Shown piece after piece: positions 57,715-64,000 of a stretch of 64,000 nucleotides of DNA. Below the pieces are notes generated by a model. The model was not told where the DNA came from, made no database searches, and saw nothing but the letters and a program-made list of their open reading frames with translations. The DNA is from Argyresthia goedartella (taxonomy: Eukaryota > Arthropoda > Insecta > Lepidoptera > Argyresthiidae). Position numbers and translations under genes: made by a program. How positions within the stretch are numbered: position 1 is the first letter of the stretch; every line of letters begins with the position of its first letter. The stretch is from the NCBI GenBank assembly GCA_949825045.1, contig OX463810.1:31444201-31508200 (forward strand). Reading direction: 5' to 3'.

Positions 57715-58258
57715 TGTTCGATTCCAAATCGATATTCGATCGATGGTTTCGGAACGGCCATTTTGAATTTGACGTTGCTGCCAACCTTGCAGTTTTTGAC
57801 AACTGACAGACGAAAGCCCTCGCAATGTAAACGCGTATTGGTTAGGGTATTGAAATTAAATCGCAAGCCATCTGGAATGTATTCGGGTTTCCCTCAGGAT
57901 TGTCTATATAGCTGAGTGTGTTGTGGTTCCCCGAACCAGATAAAGTTCGCATTTACGTGGCCGATTGGTTTTTCCCACGTAACATAACCTGTGTTGGAAC
58001 ACTGTGCTCATCGAAGCTGGCCTGCCAGTCATACCTGGTTGGCTGAAGAACCTGTCTACCAAGAAGAGCCTAGGGTGCACCCGGGCCTTGCAGAGAGACA
58101 GGAGGTTGACGGGACCGAAGCACAGACCAGGTTAGATCGACTCCATTTACATTAGCTCGGTGAATCGCCGACGTTCACACTTCTTGGCAACTGATCGCTA
58201 CGCTACCTCGTAGCTGATGGGCCCCTACGAGGTCATTAGGTGCTGAGAAGCCTGAACA
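57715..58258 (+). repeat. BEL-B(+) 5' LTR
   Basis: 544 bases, TGTTCGATTCC...CCTGAACA, with a TATATAG box near 57904. Confidence 0.95.
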
Positions 58259-58798
58259 ACTTTGGTAGCTAGAGCGTGGCTTCCTGAGATTTGCAGCCGT
58301 CAAGGGCTCCAGGAAGACACGATTTGAGACTATCAATCTGTAGGTATAGGCGGTTATTAGATAACTTGGTTGTGTTCCTATATCCACATAGATTGGTAGT
58401 ATTGTAAGCTATAGGTCTATTGCTGGTAGTAGACAGACAGATATTGAGTTGAAATTTGCATTGAAGTACCAGTTAGTCAATCTATTAGTGGTCTAGTAAT
58501 GCTAATGAATGTTTTGGTTAACATAGGTAGTTACATCTATTGATAGCAGGCTATTACATTGTTTTCAGTTATAGCAATTTATAACTTGAACTAATATTGA
58601 CTATCTGTGTGTGTTGTAGTGATAAAGGGAAACTAAATTGTTATTTACAGAATTATATAGATATAAAACTCGGTTCCTATTGTTTAAGGAAAACAACATT
58701 GTTTAAGTTATAGTTTAGGGTTCCCTCGTTTGGGTTATAGACTGGAGGGTCCAATAAAATTGAGTTACTGCAAATTGTGAGTAAGTATCGTTCCGATC
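58259..58798 (+). other. BEL-B(+) 5' leader with primer-binding site
   Basis: ACTTTGGTAGCTAGAGCGTGG follows the LTR. TGGTAGC(T)AGAGC resembles the complement of initiator-Met tRNA with one extra base. The remaining leader is AT-rich and non-coding. Confidence 0.6.
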
Positions 58799-60604
58799 AT
58801 GTCGTTATCTGAAATCCAGAAGGGTGTTTCTAAGGAACTCAGATGGTTTTCCTCCGCACACGGTCTGATAGACCGTTTAGATAGGCATGATGTGGTATTG
58901 GAGCGGTCTATGGACGTTAAGGAACGTTACAATAGGGTGATCGAATTGTCCGCGCAGGCGGAATCAGTTGATGGTTGCGCACCTGACAGGCTGTCACGGT
59001 TGCTAGGGGATGTCGACCAATGTATGGAGATGGCAGCTGCTATCACGCAGAAGGCTGCGGACATACGTAGACAGCGCGAGTCCAGCCATGGTGGTGACAT
59101 TGAAGCACCTCTGCCGCTTCAGGGTTCAGGGTCCAGGTTACCGGCCATAACCATGCCTACTTTTGACGGAGTGTCCGGTGAATGGATGAGCTTCATCAAT
59201 CTGTTCGACAGTTTGGTGCACATGCGATCGGACATTACCAAGTCTGTCAAGATGGCTCAGCTGGTGGCAGCATTGAGGGGTGAGCCTAGGGAGCTGGTCG
59301 CTCATTTGACAGTTACGGAGGGTAACTATGAAACGGCCAGACAATTGTTGGTCAGACATTACCATAACAAACGGAGGTTGGCCGATGCCCAACTGAACCG
59401 TTTGTTTAGTATCCCGGTTGTGAACAAGGTCGGGGCCATACAGACGGAGGTTTTGAACCCGTTGTTGTCCGTCACCAAGGCTCTAGAGAATCTTGGACTT
59501 CCGGTTGGTGAATGGTCGTACCTACTGCTGTACATTGTACTTTCCCGCCTACCCGCTGACGTGCAGACTCGTTTCGAACAGTCTCACGGGAGGTCGGCCG
59601 AGGACCTGCCCGCCTTCTCCGACTTGGTCGGATTCTTGGAAGAGGAGGCTCGACGGGCAGAGAATTTGGGGTTGACGGTCACCCATCCTTCGGAGCCACA
59701 GAGAGCTGCCGGGAGCGCTGTGAGTAGGGGCCCTCCGACGAGGAAGGACCGCACCAACCGGCAGTCGTATGGGACTGTGAGTGCATTGACCCCACATAGT
59801 GAGACCTGCCCATGTTGTAGGCAGATTGGCCATGCTGTGGCCAATTGCAATAAGTTCGGGGAACTTAGGGTTAAGGGACGGCGCCGGATGGCCAAGCAGC
59901 GGAGCTGGTGTTTCCTGTGCCTCGGGCCACACATGGCTAGGGACTGCACGCGCACAAAAATGTGCGGATATTGTGGTGGGGCCCACAACAATCTGTTGTG
60001 CATGAACCGGTCCGGCCAACAGCCTCCACAGGGCCGTATCCAGGGTGACACGGCATGGGGCCCTGAGAATTCGTTTGCGACTCGGAGCGCAACTCAGGGG
60101 CCAACGTCCCCACGTCCACAGGGCCGTACCCAGGGTGATACGGCATGGGGCCCTGAGAATTCGTTTGCGACTCGGAGCGCAACTCAGGGGCCAACGTCCC
60201 CACGTGCACAGGGCAGTACTAGGGTGCAGGGCCGCACTCAGGATCATTACATGGGGGGCCCTGAGTTTTCGGTTGCGACTCAGCATCCGACTCAGCGGGA
60301 CATTGGGTGTGTTGAGCAGGCCGTAACGGGCGGGTGGTATGGGACACCTTCGAGCTATGCGGGTGCGGTTTGGACGCCGCCTCAGTTGTCGCCCCGCTCG
60401 TCGCCTCGTCCTCGTCGGTCACATGTGATGTCCCCCCCGCTCATGGAGCGGCCACGGTTGAATTCACGCCCACCCCCCTTTAAGGGCAATCGTAGGTTGG
60501 GAATGGAACCGGCGCGTGGGCCATTTGTACAATGGGACCCTCTGGCGTATAGCTGCATACCTGATCGGTTACAGGCACAGTGGGGCCCCGGGGGTCCTCG
60601 CTAG
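58799..60604 (+). CDS. BEL-B(+) Gag, 601 residues, open
   Basis: Same build as BEL-B(-) Gag: N-terminal helix (MSLSEIQKGVSKELRWFSSA), DUF1759 capsid region (about 112-300), knuckles CPCCRQIGHAVANC and CFLCLGPHMARDC...CGYC, then repeats and a Pro-rich tail ending GPGGPR. Here a 90-bp unit (60029-60208) is doubled instead of the 108-bp unit of the minus copy. The stop is TAG (60602-60604) in the context CGC-TAG-GAA, followed in the same frame by the deleted Pol. All parts needed for particle formation appear present. Confidence 0.92.
   Translation: MSLSEIQKGVSKELRWFSSAHGLIDRLDRHDVVLERSMDVKERYNRVIELSAQAESVDGCAPDRLSRLLGDVDQCMEMAAAITQKAADIRRQRESSHGGDIEAPLPLQGSGSRLPAITMPTFDGVSGEWMSFINLFDSLVHMRSDITKSVKMAQLVAALRGEPRELVAHLTVTEGNYETARQLLVRHYHNKRRLADAQLNRLFSIPVVNKVGAIQTEVLNPLLSVTKALENLGLPVGEWSYLLLYIVLSRLPADVQTRFEQSHGRSAEDLPAFSDLVGFLEEEARRAENLGLTVTHPSEPQRAAGSAVSRGPPTRKDRTNRQSYGTVSALTPHSETCPCCRQIGHAVANCNKFGELRVKGRRRMAKQRSWCFLCLGPHMARDCTRTKMCGYCGGAHNNLLCMNRSGQQPPQGRIQGDTAWGPENSFATRSATQGPTSPRPQGRTQGDTAWGPENSFATRSATQGPTSPRAQGSTRVQGRTQDHYMGGPEFSVATQHPTQRDIGCVEQAVTGGWYGTPSSYAGAVWTPPQLSPRSSPRPRRSHVMSPPLMERPRLNSRPPPFKGNRRLGMEPARGPFVQWDPLAYSCIPDRLQAQWGPGGPR
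60029..60208 (+). repeat. 90-bp tandem repeat in BEL-B(+) Gag
   Basis: Two copies with a period of 90 bases (30 codons) starting at 60029 and 60119, both encoding GDTAWGPENSFATRSATQGP. BEL-B(-) has one copy. Confidence 0.85.
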
Positions 60605-62221
60605 GAATTTGCGGCCCAACCATTGGTTGCCCCCCAACCGGAGACGGTGGTGTTACCGATCGCCTCTGTGCTTGTTTGGGATTTGGCGGGCAACCCAACA
60701 TACGTTCGCGCCCTATTAGATTCTGGAGCTCAGGGCTGCATTGTATCGAATGATTTAGCAAAATGGTTGGGCCTCATAAATAATGTATCGCTGCCAAGGA
60801 AATTGGTCCCTGCTGGGGATTACAGGGCAACCCTTCACGGGTTTTGTGATGCCTCTGAACGAGGGTTTGCGGCAGCGGTTTATTTGCGAACCGTCACCTC
60901 CACCGGGGAGGTCGACGTGCGTTTGGTTTTGGCAAAAAGCAAGGTAGCGCCTATTCGGACAAGGATGACGATTCCAAAACTGGAACTGTCCGGGACTGCT
61001 CTTTTGACCAAACTTTTGAATCACACTCTAACAGTGTTGCGTGGGTCAGTGGTTTTGGAGGATACGGTGTACGCGTGGACGGACAGCCAGATTGTTTTGT
61101 GCTGGCTGAAGGCTTCGGTCCATAACTTAGAGGTTTTTGTTGCGAACCGTGTCTCCCAGATTATGTCGTCTGAGGTCCCACTGACCTGGAGACATGTACC
61201 AGGAGAATTGAACCCGTCTGATTGTGCATCCAGGGGATGTCGGGCTCCTGAACTCGTTAGACACCATTTGTGGTGGGGACCACCCTGGCTTGCCAAGAGA
61301 GAATCGGACTGGCCCCACAGCCATGTAGTAGTATCTTCGGATCATGGCCCCAGAGCGGCCGTGCATGTTACCCAGAAGGGGCAATACAAGGCGTATCTAT
61401 GTGTGTTTGTTTGTTTATCCACCAAGGCGGTACATCTCGAGCTCGTTGCTGATCTCTCGACAGAGGCTTTCATTGCTTGTTTGGATAGGTTTGTTTCTCG
61501 AAGGGGACTTCCAACTTTGATCCGCTCTGATAACGGCACTAACTACATCGGTGCGGAACGATGCTTACGAGAGATAGTCAACTTTTTGAATGTAAATAAA
61601 GTGGATATTGGAACGGCCCTCTCCCGTCGGGGTGTACAGTGGACCTTCAGCCCACCGAGTTGCCCCCACTGGGGTGGGATTTTTGAGGCCGTAGTTAAGT
61701 CAGCTAAGACGCACTTGGGGCGTATAGTAGGTCAGACCGCGCTGACTTTTGAGGAGCTCGCGACATTGTTTTGTAAGATCGAGGCCGTTCTCAATTCGCG
61801 ACCGTTGTGTCCGCTCAGCTCGGATCCAAATGACCTGGAGGCTCTGACCCCAGGCCATTTCTTGATAGGACAGCCACTTAACGCGTTGCCCGAGCACCCC
61901 TTCGAGGGAGTGAAATTGTATCGGTTGTCAAGGTATCAGATGTTGCAGCAGTTTACTCAGAATTTCTGGAAGCGTTGGTCGCTCGAGTATCTGCATATCT
62001 TACAACAGCGCCTTAAGTGGACTGACAAAACCAGCCCCCCTAGTGTTGGTGACCTCGTTCTGGTTAAGGATGCTAACCTACCGCCACTACGTTGGCGCAG
62101 GGGGCGCATTGTTAACTTGTTCCCTGGCAAGGACGGGACCCCCCGGTCTGCGGAGGTTCTAGTAGGAGGCTCGGTTCTAAAACGAGCGGTAGCAACGTTG
62201 TCTCGGCTGCCCGTAGATTAG
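60605..62221 (+). CDS. BEL-B(+) deleted Pol, about 538 codons, open
   Basis: Read after the Gag TAG in the same frame: VVLPIASVLVWDLAG, then the protease start ALLDSGAQGCIVSNDLAKWL, which joins NNVSLPRKLVP at about 60780. The rest of protease and all reverse transcriptase are missing. RNase H is present (GFCDASERGFAAAVYL, AWTDSQIVLCWL, HVPGELNPSDCASRG). After AAVHVTQKG a second deletion enters the integrase core at YLCVFVCLSTKAVHLEL, losing the zinc domain and the first catalytic Asp motif (GTDFAGP). IRSDNGTNYIG, HWGGIFEAVV and the C-terminal domain remain. It is open from end to end, which suggests recent origin or some constraint. Confidence 0.92.
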   Translation, partial: EFAAQPLVAPQPETVVLPIASVLVWDLAGNPTYVRALLDSGAQGCIVSNDLAKWLGLINNVSLPRKLVPAGDYRATLHGFCDASERGFAAAVYLRTVTSTGEVDVRLVLAKSKVAPIRTRMTIPKLELSGTALLTKLLNHTLTVLRGSVVLEDTVYAWTDSQIVLCWLKASVHNLEVFVANRVSQIMSSEVPLTWRHVPGELNPSDCASRGCRAPELVRHHLWWGPPWLAKRESDWPHSHVVVSSDHGPRAAVHVTQKGQYKAYLCVFVCLSTKAVHLELVADLSTEAFIACLDRFVSRRGLPTLIRSDNGTNYIGAERCLREIVNFLNVNKVDIGTALSRRGVQWTFSPPSCPHWGGIFEAVVKSAKTHLGRIVGQTALTFEELATLFCKIEAVLNSRPLCPLSSDPNDLEALTPGHFLIGQPLNALPEHPFEGVKLYRLSRYQMLQQFTQNFWKRWSLEYLHILQQRLKWTDKTSPPSVGDLVLVKDANLPPLRWRRGRIVNLFPGKDGTPRSAEVLVGGSVLKRAVATLSRLPVD

Positions 62222-62222
62222 G

Positions 62223-62253
62223 GGACAGGTGGGTGCCTGTCCGGGCGGGTGAT
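62223..62253 (+). promoter_or_regulatory. BEL-B(+) hairpin and polypurine tract
   Basis: GGACAGG-TGGGTG-CCTGTCC (62223-62242) follows the Pol stop by one base. GGGCGGGTGAT then leads to the 3' LTR. The same 7-bp stem is present in BEL-A and BEL-B(-). Confidence 0.6.
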
Positions 62254-62797
62254 TGTTCGATTCCAAATCGATATTCGATCGATGGTTTCGGAACGGCCAT
62301 TTTGAATTTGACGTTGCTGCCAACCTTGCAGTTTTTGACAACTGACAGACGAAAGCCCTCGCAATGTAAACGCGTATTGGTTAGGGTATTGAAATTAAAT
62401 CGCAAGCCATCTGGAATGTATTCGGGTTTCCCTCAGGATTGTCTATATAGCTGAGTGTGTTGTGGTTCCCCGAACCAGATAAAGTTCGCATTTACGTGGC
62501 CGATTGGTTTTTCCCACGTAACATAACCTGTGTTGGAACACTGTGCTCATCGAAGCTGGCCTGCCAGTCATACCTGGTTGGCTGAAGAACCTGTCTACCA
62601 AGAAGAGCCTAGGGTGCACCCGGGCCTTGCAGAGAGACAGGAGGTTGATGGGACCGAAGCACAGACCAGGTTAGATCGACTCCATTTACATTAGCTCGGT
62701 GAATCGCCGACGTTCACACTTCTTGGCAACTGATCGCTACGCTACCTCGTAGCTGATGGGCCCCTACGAGGTCATTAGGTGCTGAGAAGCCTGAACA
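62254..62797 (+). repeat. BEL-B(+) 3' LTR
   Basis: 544 bases, almost identical to the 5' LTR. It is followed by the target duplication TTATC. Confidence 0.95.
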
Positions 62798-62802
62798 TTA
62801 TC

Positions 62803-63363
62803 TATTTCTGATATTAATCGCAATTGAAGAATCGACCGAACCAATCAGACAGAACACGGCTCGACAAGCTAATTCGCTATAAAAGAGAGTTGGTGTCAAA
62901 TCACGTTCAGATTGTGCGATTTGTCCACTGCGATTAAAAATCCTAGAAGTCAGAGACTCATCAGAACTCGATTAATTGACACAAGCTGTCCTTTATTACG
63001 ACTTTGTTTGCGATTGCGACTCGTGTTCTGATTGGTATTTTTTTCAAATTCGATTGTAGGAATCACAATCGCTTTCCTTCTTAAAATTTTATAGAGAATA
63101 AAAAACAGCAATATCTCACGTGTAGCGTAACGCCTTTTCCCATACTCGGTGGCAGGGACACAGTTTAGCCAGATATGCTGTACAGTCAACTGTACAAAGG
63201 TTATTTTATATTTTTTGCATACATAAGCGTGTCATCGTTTTCTTGTTAAGTTTTTATATTCATTATTTTTAGTGCAATAAACGTCTTCATCGTTAGCGGT
63301 TGTTCCCTCATTTCAACTAGCACTCAACACTCACTGATATCATTATAGCTGTAGAACCCTACA
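62803..63363 (+). repeat. BEL-C 5' LTR, right part
   Basis: Contains TATAAAAG at 62878, AATAAA at 63276 and the end CCCTACA. The left part is about 57660-57714. Confidence 0.7.
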
Positions 63364-63368
63364 GTTTT

Positions 63369-63382
63369 TGGTCCTTCGAACC
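63369..63382 (+). promoter_or_regulatory. BEL-C primer-binding site, tRNA-Tyr-like
   Basis: TGGTCCTTCGAACC lies five bases after the LTR end and matches the BEL-D site except for one base in 14. Confidence 0.6.
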
Positions 63383-63932
63383 ATTGCGACTTGGTACCGT
63401 CTGTTTCCTTTGAAGTGTGTTAGCAATCGGTTGGTCAGCCTCCCACCAGCGGGAACCACTGGCTAATTGAGAAGGTGCTTCAATCACACCAAAAGGTTGC
63501 GGATGTGCTAGGTCGTACGGACCATCGGCAGTGCCATATATCTGCATACGAGGTGGTTCGTCAGCATCTGTCGACATCTACAGTCAACAGCGCCACATTC
63601 ATCGGGTAGCCACAGCACTCAGCTGGACTATCGAAGATATCAATCATTCAATCAGTTCGAGGAAGTCGCAGCAGATCAACTGGGCTTCAAGAACCTCGGG
63701 GAACTTCATCACCGAGCATCAATAAAGATCTATCGACTTGTACACACAGTCCATAGCGTCACGTTCATCGGGTAGGCACAGCATTCAGCTGGACTATCGA
63801 AAATATCATTAATTCACTCAGTTCGAGAAAGTCGCAGCCGCTCAACTGGGCTTCAGGAACCTCGGTGTCATATCAGCACTGAGCATCATTCAAGAGTTCT
63901 GTTCATAGAATACACTCATTCAATCAATCATC
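63383..63932 (+). other. BEL-C leader with a ~125-bp direct duplication
   Basis: 63598-63721 and 63764-63889 are diverged direct copies (both start TTCATCGGGTAG and contain CAGCTGGACTATCGAA). No open frame. The duplication lies between primer site and Gag. Confidence 0.65.
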
Positions 63933-64000
63933 ATGGCCGAAACTCTACTCAAGCGTCAACAGGAGATTCTTCAAGAGATTGAACGTGTCTATATCAACTT
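63933..64000 (+). CDS. BEL-C Gag, N-terminal start only
   Basis: The ATG in TCATCATGG opens MAETLLKRQQEILQEIERVY, a charged coiled-coil start like that of other BEL Gag proteins. The window ends after 22 codons. Position after LTR, primer site and leader supports the call. Confidence 0.6.
   Translation, partial: MAETLLKRQQEILQEIERVYIN

Larger units (their letters stand above)
57715..62797 (+). mobile_element. BEL-B(+): RT-deleted BEL/Pao element with open Gag and short Pol
   Basis: 5083 bp with LTRs 57715-58258 and 62254-62797, duplication TTATC at 57710-57714 and 62798-62802. The LTRs differ at one noticed base (GTTGACGG/GTTGATGG). Gag and a 532-residue deleted Pol are both open and in the same frame, separated by one TAG. 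The reverse transcriptase is absent, as in BEL-B(-). Confidence 0.95.
57660..64000 (+). mobile_element. BEL-C: 5' part of a BEL element, split by BEL-B(+)
   Basis: LTR pieces at about 57660-57714 and 62803-63363 flank BEL-B(+). The right part has TATAAAAG (62878-62885), AATAAA (63276-63281) and the end CCCTACA. A tRNA-Tyr-like primer site, a leader and the Gag start follow. The element continues past the window. The LTR start at TGTTGATAATG (57660) is inferred from BEL LTR habits. Confidence 0.7.

Overview
The window is insect nuclear DNA, most likely lepidopteran. It holds short intron-bearing genes with GT-AG splice sites, many BEL/Pao and jockey/CR1-type retrotransposons, piggyBac-like and MITE-type DNA elements, and a dispersed motif (GGTCAAGTGCGAGTCGGACT) that I associate with Lepidoptera. 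The order-level call is inference.

Layout. (1) 1-9160: a decayed BEL/Pao element (BEL-Z, +) split by a CR1-like LINE (4207-8049, -). (2) 9390-10316: a decayed LINE fragment. (3) 10747-22322: the host gene block. It contains MIC19/CHCHD3 (+), an unrecognised two-exon gene (+), the ABT1/Esf2 homologue (-) and RTF2 (+), with orphan THAP first-exon-like pieces at 16014 and 25660. MITEs and a TTAA-flanked piggyBac-like element lie between them. (4) 22389-29460: DNA-element debris, two LINE fragments and several fold-back repeats. (5) 29829-41966: BEL-A (-), TSD ACTGT, into whose leader BEL-B(-) (35921-41220, TSD GTATA) has inserted. (6) 43405-43550: the terminal exon of an unidentified host gene (-). 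(7) 43654-56527: a (TAAA)n-tailed LINE (-) split by BEL-D (44723-55857, + strand, TSD CCAAC). The 5' LTR of BEL-D is itself split by a jockey-type LINE (44923-49783, TSD GTCGAATT). (8) 56611-57661: an inverted-repeat element carrying a jockey 3' fragment. (9) 57660-64000: the start of BEL-C (+), whose 5' LTR is split by BEL-B(+) (57715-62797, TSD TTATC).

The most interesting point is the pair of related BEL families A and B. BEL-A keeps protease, reverse transcriptase, RNase H and integrase but has lost the capsid part of Gag. Both BEL-B copies keep a long Gag but share one deletion that fuses the start of protease to RNase H and removes reverse transcriptase. The B copies have near-identical LTRs and different target-site duplications, so the RT-less form itself appears to have been mobilised, presumably in trans. 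In all three copies Gag and Pol lie in the same frame, separated by one UAG in a CGC-UAG-G context, and a 7-bp hairpin lies just before the polypurine tract.

The host genes are ordinary housekeeping genes: a mitochondrial cristae protein, a rRNA-processing factor and a replication/splicing factor. No operon logic applies. No tRNA, rRNA or CRISPR locus was seen.
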